A stretch of 60,308 nt of DNA from Saccharopolyspora montiporae (GTDB lineage: Bacteria; Actinomycetota; Actinomycetes; Mycobacteriales; Pseudonocardiaceae), in NCBI RefSeq assembly GCF_015209505.1, contig NZ_JADEYC010000042.1, positions 1 to 60,308 on the forward strand, in the 5' to 3' direction. The notes below the pieces were generated by a model. The model was not told the origin of the DNA. It saw only the letters and a program-made list of their open reading frames with translations, and did not search any database. Position 1 is the first letter of the stretch. Every line of letters starts with the position of its first letter. The translations under genes and the position numbers were made by a program. Below are positions 51,235 to 60,176 of this stretch, piece after piece.

Positions 51235-51705
51235 TCAGATCGCAGGCGGTCGGTTCTCGTACGGAGTGGACAGCACAACCGTCGTGCGTGTGGAGACCTT
51301 CGCCGCTTCGCGGATCTTGCGCAACAACTCCTCCAGTCCCAGCGGCGAGGGGACCCGGACCTGCAGGATGTAGGACTCGTCGCCGGCCACCGAGTAGCAG
51401 GACTCGATCTCCGAGAGGTGCTCCAGGCGCTGCGGGTAATCATCCGGAGCGGCCGGATCGATCGGCGTCAGCGAGATGAACGCCGTCAGCGGCAGGCCGA
51501 TCTGCTCACCATCCACTTTGGCCACATAACCCTGCACGGCACCGCGCTGCTCCAGGCGGCGCACCCGCTGGTGCACCGCGGACACGCTCAGCCCGACCCG
51601 TTCGGCCAGGTCCGTGAAACTGCACCGGCCGTCGTTGGCCAGCTCGCGCATGATCGCCCGGTCAGTGGCTTCCAGCTCACCGGCGGATCCCGAGCGGTCG
51701 CTCAT
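51235..51705 (-). CDS. Lrp/AsnC-family regulator
   Basis: A 156-residue regulator. EATDRAIMRELANDGRCSFT and DLAERVGLSVSAVHQRVRRL form the helix-turn-helix, and a RAM-type ligand-binding domain follows (GLPLTAFISLTPIDPA, ESCYSVAGDESYILQVRVPS), with the YSVAGDxxYIL signature that contacts amino acids. The ATG at 51705 overlaps the stop of the Xaa-Pro peptidase gene as ATGA, so the two are translationally coupled and share a transcript. It probably senses an amino acid; the target genes are unknown. Confidence 0.9.
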   Translation of the reverse strand: MSDRSGSAGELEATDRAIMRELANDGRCSFTDLAERVGLSVSAVHQRVRRLEQRGAVQGYVAKVDGEQIGLPLTAFISLTPIDPAAPDDYPQRLEHLSEIESCYSVAGDESYILQVRVPSPLGLEELLRKIREAAKVSTRTTVVLSTPYENRPPAI

Positions 51706-52850
51706 ACCGGCAGCACCGCCAGCTCGTGCGGCCGGTTGTTCAACGTCTCCACCCCGGTGTCGGTGACCACGACGATGTCCTCGATCCGCGCGCCCCAGGC
51801 CCCCTCCTGGTAGATGCCCGGTTCGACGCTGAAGACCATGCCCGGTTCCAGCACCGCCGGGTTCCCACCCACGACGTAAGGCTCCTCGTGCACGTCCAGT
51901 CCGATCCCGTGCCCGGTGCGGTGCACGAATTGCGCGCCGAAACCGGCGTGCCCGATCGGTCCGCGCGCGGCGGCGTCCACCGACTCCGCGGTGACGCCCG
52001 GCCGCACCGCCTGCACCGCATCCCGCTGCGCCTGCTGGAGCACCGCGTAGGTATCGCGCACCTCAGGCGCCGGTTCGCCCAGCACGTAGGTGCGAGTGCA
52101 GTCCGAGTTGTACCCGTCGGCCATCGGGCCGCCGATATCCACGACGACCACGTCCCCGCGCTCGATCACCCGGTCGGACACGTCGTGGTGCGGGCTGGCC
52201 CCGTTGGGCCCGGATCCGACGATGACGAACGCGGCCTCGACATGCCCCTCGGCGAGGATGGCCTCGGTGATGTCGGCACCCACCTGCGCCTCGGTCCGGC
52301 CGACCGCGAGGAACTCGGCCATCCGGGCATGCACCCGGTCGATCGCGGCACCGGCGGCGCGCAAGGACTCGATCTCGGCGGTGTCCTTGCGCATCCGCAG
52401 CTCGCGCAGGATCGGCCCGGCGAGCACCTGCTCGGCCCCGGGCAGCGCGTCGCGCAGCGGGATCGCGTGCAGGGCGGGCATGCCGTCGGCCACGGCGATC
52501 CGCGCGGGCCGCGCACCGCCACGGGCCAGCAGTTCGGTCACCAGCGCGTGCGGATCCTGCCCGTCGACCCACGTCACGACGTGGACCCCCAGTTCCGCCA
52601 GCGGAACCCCCGCCAACCCGGGTTCCTCCAGCTTGGGCACCACCAGCGCCGGCTCCGCCTCCGGCTCGGCGGGCAGGACCAGGCAGGTGAGTCGTTCGTG
52701 CGATTCCCCGCCCACCCCGATCAGGTAGCGCAGATCGGAACCGGGAGTGATCAGCAGCGCATCCGAACCCGCCTGCGCCGCCGCCCTGCGCGCGCGCCCG
52801 AGCCGCGCACCGAATACGGAGGGGTCCTGCTTCGTCGAGACCGTGGCCAT
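51702..52850 (-). CDS. M24 family Xaa-Pro peptidase
   Basis: A 382-residue pita-bread-fold metallopeptidase. The N-terminal creatinase-like domain covers about 1-150 (DALLITPGSDLRYLIGVGGE). The metal ligands are seen in VVVVDIGGPMADGYNSDCTR (two aspartates), FVHRTGHGIGLDVHEEPY (histidine), LEPGMVFSVEPGIY and ARIEDIVVVTDTG (two glutamates). The gene precedes an Lrp-type regulator with overlapping stop and start codons. The ATG at 52850 is close to a divergent exonuclease gene; the promoters lie in the 160 bases between. Confidence 0.9.
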   Translation of the reverse strand: MATVSTKQDPSVFGARLGRARRAAAQAGSDALLITPGSDLRYLIGVGGESHERLTCLVLPAEPEAEPALVVPKLEEPGLAGVPLAELGVHVVTWVDGQDPHALVTELLARGGARPARIAVADGMPALHAIPLRDALPGAEQVLAGPILRELRMRKDTAEIESLRAAGAAIDRVHARMAEFLAVGRTEAQVGADITEAILAEGHVEAAFVIVGSGPNGASPHHDVSDRVIERGDVVVVDIGGPMADGYNSDCTRTYVLGEPAPEVRDTYAVLQQAQRDAVQAVRPGVTAESVDAAARGPIGHAGFGAQFVHRTGHGIGLDVHEEPYVVGGNPAVLEPGMVFSVEPGIYQEGAWGARIEDIVVVTDTGVETLNNRPHELAVLPV

Positions 52851-53012
52851 GCCCCAAGCCTAGTCGCGGGAATCGGGCGCGACCCCACATCCCCGACCGA
52901 CCCACCTGCTCGGCCGGTCCGCGGCCTCGGCCGGGCACCGCCGCGCGCGGTGCCGACCACCGCCAGCGCCCGCGTTGCGCGCGGCGGTGGTCGGCGTGAC
53001 AGTCTGACCGGC

Positions 53013-53948
53013 GTGACTGCTGCTCCTGTGATGCTCGTGGACTCGGCCGGGCTGTGGTTCCGCTCCTACTACGCCCTGCCCGACTCGCTCACCGCACCGG
53101 ACGGCACGCCCGTGAATTCCGTGCGCGGTTTCTGCGACATGCTGTCCAAACTCATCACCGAGCACCGCCCCGACCGGTTGGTGGCCTGCCTGGACAACGA
53201 CTGGCGGCCGCAGTTCCGGGTGGAGGCGCTTCCGTCGTACAAGGCGCATCGGGTCGCCGAGGAAGATTCGGCCGCCGAAGACGTGCCGGACACCCTGTCG
53301 CCGCAGATCCCGGTGATCCTCGACATCCTGGACGCAGCGGGCATCGCCACGGCCGAGGCCGAGGGCTACGAGGCCGATGACGTGATCGGCGCGCTGGCCG
53401 ACCGCGAAGACCGCGACCCGGTGCAGGTGGTCACCGGCGACCGGGACCTGTTCCAGCTGGTGCGCCCCGACCCGCTGCCGGTCCGGGTGATCTACGTCGG
53501 TGGCGGCCTGGCCAAGGCGCAGGACTTCGGCCCGGACGAGCTCGCCGCGAAGTACGGGCTCAGCGCGCATCGAGCGGGCGCCGACTACGCCGACATGGCC
53601 GTGTTGCGCGGTGACCCTTCGGACGGGCTTCCCGGAGTTCCCGGCATCGGTGAGAAGACCGCCGCGAAGCTCATCACGCAGTTCGGATCGCTGGAGGAGC
53701 TGCTGCGGGCGGCCGATGCCGGTGACGAACGACTGACCGCCCGGGTGCGCGGCACGCTCGCCGACTCCGCCGGGTACCTGGCCGCCGCGCCCTCGGTGGT
53801 GCGCGTCGCGCGGGACGCGCCGGTCGTGCTCGACCGCCCGGATCCGATGCCGCGCTCCCCGCTGGACGGCGAACGCTTGGCCCAGCTACAGCAGCGGTGG
53901 GGTCTGGGCAGCAGCCTGGACCGGCTGATCAGCGCGATCACCCTCTGA
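53013..53948 (+). CDS. 5'-3' exonuclease (PolI N-terminal type)
   Basis: A 311-residue stand-alone exonuclease related to the N-terminal domain of DNA polymerase I and to RNase H/FEN proteins. VMLVDSAGLWFRSYYALPDS has the first metal aspartate, VACLDNDWRPQFRVEALPSY and YKAHR the arch region, AEGYEADDVIGALAD and VVTGDRDLFQLV further acidic sites, and DPSDGLPGVPGIGEKTAAKL the helix-hairpin-helix. A full PolI is not encoded here; many actinomycetes carry such an extra copy. The start is a GTG at 53013; no strong ribosome binding site is visible. Confidence 0.9.
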   Translation: MTAAPVMLVDSAGLWFRSYYALPDSLTAPDGTPVNSVRGFCDMLSKLITEHRPDRLVACLDNDWRPQFRVEALPSYKAHRVAEEDSAAEDVPDTLSPQIPVILDILDAAGIATAEAEGYEADDVIGALADREDRDPVQVVTGDRDLFQLVRPDPLPVRVIYVGGGLAKAQDFGPDELAAKYGLSAHRAGADYADMAVLRGDPSDGLPGVPGIGEKTAAKLITQFGSLEELLRAADAGDERLTARVRGTLADSAGYLAAAPSVVRVARDAPVVLDRPDPMPRSPLDGERLAQLQQRWGLGSSLDRLISAITL

Positions 53949-54007
53949 CCCGCAGCTGCCGGCGCGCACCACCCGATCCGGAGGCCGCCGAGCATGACGC
54001 CGCCCGA

Positions 54008-54844
54008 TCACGGCGCCGATCGCACCACGACGTCCGGGCGCTTCCCGTCGAACTGGGCCGCGTCGTGCGAGCACAGCACTCGGACCCGATCCGGCTGCGC
54101 GACCGCGAGATCGCGTAGCCGGTCCAGGTTGTCCCGGCGCTGCGCCCCGTCCACCTGTATGAGCGACCGGAACACCCGCAGTCCGGGCGGGCAGCGGTCG
54201 CGGACGCCGATCTCGCGGTGGTCGAAGAACGCGTCCCCGGCGTGCAGCAGCCAGTCCTGCCCGGTGCGCACGGCCACGCCGGTGTGCCCCCGGGTGTGCC
54301 CGGCCAGCGGGATCAGCAGCACGTCCTCGGGCAGGCCGGGAATCTCCCGCACAGCCCGGAACCCGAACCAGGATTCGCCCGCGCGATCGGGGACGGGGGT
54401 GAACTGCGGGCCGTGCTCGAACTGGTGCGGCAGGTACCGCCTGGCGGCGACGTCGTCGAGCATCGCGGCGTGCTCGGTCTCGTGCACGTGTACCCGGGCG
54501 TGCGGGAAATCGGGCAGGCCGCCGGCGTGGTCGCGGTCGAGGTGGGTGAGCACCACATGGCGCACGTCCTCGGTGCGGTAACCGAGCCGGCGCACCTGCG
54601 CGGCCGCGGTCTCGGCAGGATCCAGATCCGGACGCACGAGCCGCCGCCAGCCGGTTCCCAGTTCCCGGGTCCGCGTACTCACATCCGGCACACCGAGCCC
54701 GGTGTCGACCAGCACGAGCTCCGCACCGGTATCCAGCAGCAAGCAGTGGCACACCATCCGCGCGGAGACGTGCCCGCCCTCCCGGTTCACCAGGCGGCCG
54801 CCCGGCGGTCGCATCGTGCCGCAGTTGAGGTGCTGGACGCGCAT
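54008..54844 (-). CDS. Metallo-beta-lactamase-fold hydrolase, lactonase-like
   Basis: A 278-residue MBL-fold protein. VVLTHLDRDHAGGLPDFPHA is the HxxxDH metal motif (THLDRDH), LIPLAGHTRGHTGVAVR gives the next histidine, LLHAGDAFFDHRE the bridging aspartate and VRVLCSHDAAQFD the last histidine. The layout resembles N-acyl-homoserine lactone lactonase-like enzymes (AiiA/AttM group), though the substrate is not shown. The ATG at 54844 follows AGGGAG. It is not obviously in an operon. Confidence 0.85.
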   Translation of the reverse strand: MRVQHLNCGTMRPPGGRLVNREGGHVSARMVCHCLLLDTGAELVLVDTGLGVPDVSTRTRELGTGWRRLVRPDLDPAETAAAQVRRLGYRTEDVRHVVLTHLDRDHAGGLPDFPHARVHVHETEHAAMLDDVAARRYLPHQFEHGPQFTPVPDRAGESWFGFRAVREIPGLPEDVLLIPLAGHTRGHTGVAVRTGQDWLLHAGDAFFDHREIGVRDRCPPGLRVFRSLIQVDGAQRRDNLDRLRDLAVAQPDRVRVLCSHDAAQFDGKRPDVVVRSAP

Positions 54845-55026
54845 TCAGGCTCCCTGGGGCGCGGAGAGGTCCACCCAGGCCAGGCTACGCCGACACCGAT
54901 CGGGACAGGAGCCCTCGCGGACGACGACGCTGGGCCTGCGATGAACGGCCCAACGCGCTGAGCCGACCCGACGCACCGGATGAGGTCCGTGTCACGGCGG
55001 CGGTCGGGCGGGGCACCATACCCGGC

Positions 55027-55407
55027 ATGGACGAACCCGACTCGGACGACGCATCCCTCTGGCAGCGCTACGACCGCGCGGGAACCCCGATCTCCGCGGA
55101 ACGCTTCGTCGAACTCGCTCGCCAGCCCGGATACCGGTTCATCCGCCGCACCTCGCTGCTGGACGCCGCCGACCCGCACCGGACGTTCCGCATCACCACG
55201 GTCTGGATCGGCGCGGTGGCCCGCACTCCCGGCGACGGGCCGCCGCAGATCTTCGAGACGATGGTGTTCGGTCCGGACCACCACCCGTTCCGGCCGCTGC
55301 ACGGGCGCAAGTACGGCACCGAGCCGGACGCGATGATCGGTCACCACGAGGCGGCCGGGAAGCTGGCCACCCAGTTGATCGACCCGGTGCGCGTTGATCT
55401 CGACTGA
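55027..55407 (+). CDS. Conserved protein of unknown function, FETMVFG family
   Basis: A 126-residue protein. FVELARQPGYRFIRRTSLLD, ITTVWIGAVAR and IFETMVFGPDHHPFRPLHGR followed by YGTEPDAMIGHHEA match, from memory, a family common in actinophage and actinobacterial genomes in which a segment like TVWLGIDH...IFETMVFGG...YSTEAEALAGHE recurs. Its function is unknown. In phages the family is usually encoded among small early or structural-adjacent genes. The ATG at 55027 lies in a CCGGC context without a strong ribosome binding site. It converges with the Eis-like gene nine bases away. Confidence 0.65.
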   Translation: MDEPDSDDASLWQRYDRAGTPISAERFVELARQPGYRFIRRTSLLDAADPHRTFRITTVWIGAVARTPGDGPPQIFETMVFGPDHHPFRPLHGRKYGTEPDAMIGHHEAAGKLATQLIDPVRVDLD

Positions 55408-55416
55408 TCGCGGTGC

Positions 55417-56619
55417 TCAGAAGTCGGTGCCGCACCAGGGAACCTGGCCTGCGGCGAACAACCGGTCGGCGACCGGGATCGCCGCGGGCTCGTACACCGT
55501 GACCCGTCCCGCGGCGGCCAGCGCCGACATCGCCTGATCACCGAGGTAGAGCGCCGCCAGCGCTTCCACGGGCAGGCTCAGCTGAGCGGGCCCGGTCCAG
55601 CGCTCAACCCCATGCTCGCCGATCCGGTAGCAGCCGGAATTGTCCGGCAAGAAGGCGTCCTCGACTTCGAGGGCCACCGACAGGCCCGCCGGGTAGCTGC
55701 GGGCCCGCAGCGCCGCACCGACATCGATCAACCGCAGCCACAGGTCATCGCCGACCTGCCGGGTGCGGCACTGGCGGCGGTCGGTCAGCCACCACTCCAG
55801 CGGTTCGTCCAGCGGACGCCCATACCCGGTGACCAGACCGGTCAGGTCCATGCCGAGCAGGAAGCGCCACAGATCGGCCGCGGCGGCCGGACTCGCCGCC
55901 CGCAGATCGTGCACCCGCAGCTGGTGCTCCCAACCGAGACCGTCGCCGCTCCCGGGTTCGTACACCGCGAAACCGTCGTCGGTGCCGTCCTCGGCGGTGC
56001 GCACCACGGCGAGCGCGCGGTCGCCGAGCACCGCTTCCCGGCCCCGCCACCAGGCCGCGTTGCGGGTGACCGCACCCGGCCGGTCAGTGCGGGTGCGGTG
56101 GTAGATCCGGTCGAACAGCTCAGCGGATTCCTGCGGGACGACCATCCGCACCTCGCCACCACCAGGAGCGGAATCCCGCATCCGCGTGCGTCGGCGGTCG
56201 ATCTCCACCGTCCGGGCCCGAGTGGCGACCCCGTAGCCGAATCGCTCGTAGATCACGGCTTCGGTGGCGCGCAGCACCGCAACCGGTTCGCCGAGTTCAC
56301 GCGCGCCGTGCAGCTGCCTGCGCATCAACGCGGTGAGCAGCCCGCGCCGCGTGCGGTCGGCGCGCACCGCGACGCCGGTGACCTCGGCGGCACCGATGGT
56401 CTCGCCGCCGGGCACGGTCAGCGAACCGGCCGTGGAGCGGGCGGTGCCGCACAGCTCTCCCCGGGCGAACGCGCCCAGCACCCTGCCCTGCTCGAACCGG
56501 GTCGCGGTCTGCACCCAGCGCTCGTCGGTCGACGGCGGCAGGTGCAGGGCACGCAGGAACAGGTCGTGCGCCTGGCGGAATTCGGACGGCGACAGCGCCC
56601 GGACCTCGTGCTCGCTCAC
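55417..56619 (-). CDS. Eis-like GNAT acetyltransferase
   Basis: A 400-residue protein with the architecture of the mycobacterial Eis family: an N-terminal GNAT domain (AEVTGVAVRADRTRRGLLTA, then RATEAVIYERFGYGVATRAR), a second GNAT-like domain and a C-terminal SCP2-like domain (LSLPVEALAALYLGDQAMSA). The C-terminal carboxylate, ending VPWCGTDF, is typical, since the terminal Phe acts as the base in Eis. Eis enzymes acetylate aminoglycosides and other amines; the native substrate here is unknown. The start is a GTG at 56619, judged by fit to the family. Confidence 0.9.
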   Translation of the reverse strand: MSEHEVRALSPSEFRQAHDLFLRALHLPPSTDERWVQTATRFEQGRVLGAFARGELCGTARSTAGSLTVPGGETIGAAEVTGVAVRADRTRRGLLTALMRRQLHGARELGEPVAVLRATEAVIYERFGYGVATRARTVEIDRRRTRMRDSAPGGGEVRMVVPQESAELFDRIYHRTRTDRPGAVTRNAAWWRGREAVLGDRALAVVRTAEDGTDDGFAVYEPGSGDGLGWEHQLRVHDLRAASPAAAADLWRFLLGMDLTGLVTGYGRPLDEPLEWWLTDRRQCRTRQVGDDLWLRLIDVGAALRARSYPAGLSVALEVEDAFLPDNSGCYRIGEHGVERWTGPAQLSLPVEALAALYLGDQAMSALAAAGRVTVYEPAAIPVADRLFAAGQVPWCGTDF

Positions 56620-56657
56620 ATCCCGATGGTCGGGGACGACCGCGGCACGGGCAGCGC

Positions 56658-56710
56658 AACCGGGCCCACTCCGGGACAACCGGGCCCACTCCGGGACAAC
56701 CGGGCCTACT
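56658..56710. repeat. 20-bp tandem repeat at the end of the DUF4333 gene
   Basis: AACCGGGCCCACTCCGGGAC occurs at 56658-56677 and again at 56678-56697, and a third, diverged copy begins at 56698 and covers the last codons and stop of the DUF4333 gene. The two outer copies are identical, so the expansion may be recent. Confidence 0.75.
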
Positions 56711-57299
56711 TCGGGCGGCCGACCTCGTAGACGCCGTGCTCGTCCTTGACCGTCACCGTCACCACGCCCGGCCCGGAGGCCGAGGCGATCCGGCAGTCGA
56801 ACCGGTGCGCGGGCACGACCTGCTGCCCGTCCGGGCAGGTCACCCGCGCGACCCCGTCGATGTCGTAGGAATCCTGCAGGGTGGTGGCGACCCCCTGCTC
56901 GACGGCGCGCGCGTCGAACTCGGTGCGCACGAACCAGCCGGGCACGGCGAACCCGGTCACCAGTACCCCAGCGACCACGAGCAGCACTCCGCTTCCGGCC
57001 AGCACCCAGGGCAGCGGGCGCGGGCGCCGCCGAACGGGTTCGAAGCCCTGCGCCGGGACGTACCCGTGCGTGGCGGGCACACCGCGCGGCTGCGGACCAC
57101 CGAACGGGGCACCGGTCTGCCAGGGCGGTGCGGGCTGCACCCCGTGCGGGGCTCCGGAACTCCACGGTGGCGCGCCCCAGCCCGGAGCCGCCCCCTGCTG
57201 GCCCGTCCAGTCCGGGGCCTGCTGACGTCCCCACTGCGGATCCGCCCACGGCGGCGCCGCCCATCCGGACCGACCGCTGGGGTCGTGGGGATTGGTCAT
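56706..57299 (-). CDS. DUF4333 membrane-anchored protein
   Basis: A 197-residue protein. The first 95 residues are rich in proline, glycine, glutamine and tryptophan (cytoplasmic, disordered), then one membrane helix (LPWVLAGSGVLLVVAGVLVT), then an outside domain of about 85 residues with two cysteines (VTCPDGQQV and HRFDCRIA), the pattern of the actinobacterial DUF4333 family. The ATG at 57299 is five bases after GGAGG; the upstream GTG would overlap that site. The C-terminus lies within a tandem repeat. Confidence 0.85.
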   Translation of the reverse strand: MTNPHDPSGRSGWAAPPWADPQWGRQQAPDWTGQQGAAPGWGAPPWSSGAPHGVQPAPPWQTGAPFGGPQPRGVPATHGYVPAQGFEPVRRRPRPLPWVLAGSGVLLVVAGVLVTGFAVPGWFVRTEFDARAVEQGVATTLQDSYDIDGVARVTCPDGQQVVPAHRFDCRIASASGPGVVTVTVKDEHGVYEVGRPK

Positions 57300-57398
57300 C
57301 GCCACCTCCGGGTGGGTTCACTCGTTCGCGCGGACGCGGCAGCGATCAAACCACAACCCGGTACCGGCGAGGTCCCGCGGTCGGCGATCGGGCCGCGG

Positions 57399-60176
57399 TC
57401 AGGACACACCGGCGGCGACCACGCCGCGGCGGATGGCGGTGACGGCCTTGGCCGCGGCCGAGCCCACCGGATCGCGCCCGGTGACCACCCGCACCTGGTC
57501 GAGCAGGTCCACGACCTGCCTGCACCAGCGCACGAAGTCGCCCGCGGACAGCTCCTGCCCCGCGCTCGCAGCCGTGGTCAGCACCTTCTCCAGGGATTCG
57601 CCGCGCGCCCATCGGTAGACCGGCCAGGCGAACCCGGGATCGGGTTCGCGGGTGCGGTCGAGCTTGTGCCTGCGCTCGTCGTCCTCCAGCTCGCCCCACA
57701 GCCGCCAGGTCGCGTCCAGCGCGTCGCTGACCTGCCCGGAGGGCACTTGCGGCGCCAGCGGGCCGTCCCGCCGCGACTCGAAGACGAGGGAGGACACCAC
57801 CGCGGCCAGTTCGGCGGGCCCCAGGTCCTGCCAGACCCCGACACGCAGGCATTCGGCGGTGAGCAGGTCGGATTCGCTGTAGAGCCGGGACAGCCGCAGG
57901 CCGTGCTCGGTGACCTCGGTCGCACCGGAATCCTGCTCGGCGAGGTAGTCGCGCTCGGCCAGCAGCGCGGTGATCCGGTCGAAGGACCGGGCCAGCGAGT
58001 GCGTGGTGGCGGCGACCTTGCGTTCCAGCTGACCGGTTTCCGCGACGAGCCGCTCGTAGCGCTCCGCCCAGCGCGCGTGGTGGTCCCGTTCGGCGCACCC
58101 GTGGCAGGGGTGGGCGCGCAGTGCCTTGCGCAGCTGGGCCAGTTCCGCGTCATCGGTGGCGTCCGAGCGCCGGCGCGTGCGCCCACCGGGAGTGCGGATT
58201 CCGGTGTTGCGCAGCGTGGAGGCGAGGTCGCGGCGGGACTTCGGTGAGCGGGTGTCGACGTGCTTGGGCAGTTTGATCTTGCCCAGCGACTCCACCGGCG
58301 AGGTGAAGTCGGCGACCGACAACCGTCCGGACCAGCGGTCCTCGGTGACCACCAGCGGCCGCGGATCGCTCATCGGTTCCAGGCCCGGGTCGATGACCAC
58401 CGCCAAGCCCGACCTCCTGCCAGCCGGGACCGCGATCACGTCGCCCTTGCGCAGCTTCTCCAGCGATTTCGCCGCTTCGACGCGGCGGGACTGCTTGTTC
58501 TGCCGGGCCAGGTACTTCTCCCGGTCGGAGATCCGCTTGCGCAGCTGGAAGTACTCCTGGAAATCGCCCCGGTCGCAGTGCATCGCCTCGGCGTAGCCGT
58601 CCAGAGCCGCGGTGTTGCGGTCCAGGCGGCGGGACATGCCCACCACCGAGCGGTCGGCCTGGAACTGGGCGAACGACTGCTCCAGCAGATCGCGCGCCGA
58701 TTCCCTGCCGACGCGGTGCACCAGGTTGACCGCCATGTTGTAGCCCGGCCGGAACGACGAGCGCAGCGGATAGGTGCGGGTGGAGGCCAGACCACCGACC
58801 TGCTTGGGGTCCACACCGGGCTGCCAGAGCACGACCGCGTGCCCTTCCACATCGATGCCGCGCCGACCCGCGCGCCCGGTGAGCTGGGTGTACTCGCCCG
58901 GCGTGAGGTCGACGTGCGATTCGCCGTTGAACTTGACCAGGCGTTCCAGCACCACGGTGCGCGCGGGCATGTTGATGCCCAGCGCCAGCGTCTCGGTCGC
59001 GAACACGGCTTTGACCAGGCCTCGGACGAACAGGTCCTCGACGGTTTCCTTGAACGCGGGCAGCAGGCCGGCGTGGTGGGTGGCCAGGCCGCGTTCCAGC
59101 CCATCGCGCCATTCCCAGTAGCCGAGCACGGTGAGGTCGTTCTCGGGCAGCCCGGCGGTGTGCTCGTCGGCGATCTCGCGGATCTGGGCGGCTTCTGCCT
59201 CGGTGGTCAGCCGCAGCCCGGTGCGCACGCACTGGGCCACGGCCTGGTCGCAGCCCGCGCGGCTGAAGATGAACACGATCGCGGGAAGCAGACCGGCCGC
59301 GTCCAGTCCGGTGAGCACCTCAGCCCGGGCCGGCGGCTGGAACTTGGGCCGCCGCGGACCTTTGGCGCGCTTGCCGTCCGGACCGCCGCGCCGCGGTTGC
59401 GGTGCGTGCGAGCGCAGCAGCTGCTGGGTCTGCCGCATGAGCTCGGGGTTGATCTTGAGCTCGCGGCCCGCCGTCTCCCCGCCGAACAGGTCGTGCATCC
59501 GGCTGCCGACGAGCATGTGTTGCCAGAGCGGAACCGGCCGGTGCTCGTCGACCACGATGGTCGTCTCCCCGCGCACCTCCTGCAGCCATTCGCCGAACTC
59601 CTCGGCGTTGCTGACCGTCGCCGACAGGCTGGCCAGCTGCACGTGCTCGGGCAGGTGCAGGATCACTTCCTCCCAGACCGCGCCGCGGAACCGGTCGGCG
59701 AGGTAGTGCACCTCGTCCATGACCACGAATCCGAGCTGGTCAAGGCTGCGCGAGCCCGCGTAGAGCATGTTGCGCAGCACCTCGGTGGTCATCACGACCA
59801 CCTGGGCGTCACCGTTGTGCGAGGTATCCCCGGTCAGCAGACCGACCGCGTCGCTGCCGTAGCGCTCGCACAGGTCGGCGTACTTCTGGTTGGACAGCGC
59901 CTTGATCGGCGTGGTGTAGAAGCACTTGCGCCCCGCGGCCAGTGCCCGGTGCACGGCGAACTCGCCGACGACGGTCTTGCCCGCACCGGTGGGGGCGCAC
60001 ACCAGTACGCCGCGCCCCGATTCCAGGGCCTGGCAGGCAGTGCGTTGGAAGGGATCGAGCTCGAACCCGAGCTCACCCGCGAACCCGGCCAGCTCCGGAT
60101 GGGCGTTGCGTCGCGCATGCGCCGCGTACGCCTCCGCGGGCGAGGACGTTGCGGGGTCGGAACCGCTTTCAGCCAC
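57399..60176 (-). CDS. helY: DEAD/DEAH-box RNA helicase HelY (Ski2-like)
   Basis: A 925-residue superfamily 2 helicase of the Ski2/Mtr4 type, matching mycobacterial HelY. LVCAPTGAGKTVVGEFAVHR is the Walker A motif, FVVMDEVHYLADRFRGAVWE motif II (DEVH), LASLSATVSN motif III, and YTQLTGRAGRRGIDVEGHAV motif VI. A long middle region with basic stretches and the C-terminal DSHCT domain (ECLRVGVWQDLGPAELAAVV, VVDLLDQVRVVTGRDPVGSA) follows. The start is a GTG at 60176 directly after a run of G. RNA processing or decay is its likely role. Only 130 bases remain to its right. Confidence 0.93.
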   Translation of the reverse strand: MAESGSDPATSSPAEAYAAHARRNAHPELAGFAGELGFELDPFQRTACQALESGRGVLVCAPTGAGKTVVGEFAVHRALAAGRKCFYTTPIKALSNQKYADLCERYGSDAVGLLTGDTSHNGDAQVVVMTTEVLRNMLYAGSRSLDQLGFVVMDEVHYLADRFRGAVWEEVILHLPEHVQLASLSATVSNAEEFGEWLQEVRGETTIVVDEHRPVPLWQHMLVGSRMHDLFGGETAGRELKINPELMRQTQQLLRSHAPQPRRGGPDGKRAKGPRRPKFQPPARAEVLTGLDAAGLLPAIVFIFSRAGCDQAVAQCVRTGLRLTTEAEAAQIREIADEHTAGLPENDLTVLGYWEWRDGLERGLATHHAGLLPAFKETVEDLFVRGLVKAVFATETLALGINMPARTVVLERLVKFNGESHVDLTPGEYTQLTGRAGRRGIDVEGHAVVLWQPGVDPKQVGGLASTRTYPLRSSFRPGYNMAVNLVHRVGRESARDLLEQSFAQFQADRSVVGMSRRLDRNTAALDGYAEAMHCDRGDFQEYFQLRKRISDREKYLARQNKQSRRVEAAKSLEKLRKGDVIAVPAGRRSGLAVVIDPGLEPMSDPRPLVVTEDRWSGRLSVADFTSPVESLGKIKLPKHVDTRSPKSRRDLASTLRNTGIRTPGGRTRRRSDATDDAELAQLRKALRAHPCHGCAERDHHARWAERYERLVAETGQLERKVAATTHSLARSFDRITALLAERDYLAEQDSGATEVTEHGLRLSRLYSESDLLTAECLRVGVWQDLGPAELAAVVSSLVFESRRDGPLAPQVPSGQVSDALDATWRLWGELEDDERRHKLDRTREPDPGFAWPVYRWARGESLEKVLTTAASAGQELSAGDFVRWCRQVVDLLDQVRVVTGRDPVGSAAAKAVTAIRRGVVAAGVS

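Noticed and set aside
47238..51479. Rightward open frame of about 1410 codons
   Set aside because: It is antisense to the amidohydrolase and fxsA genes and in the wrong frame of the SGNH gene; proline-rich parts come from the 15-base repeat.
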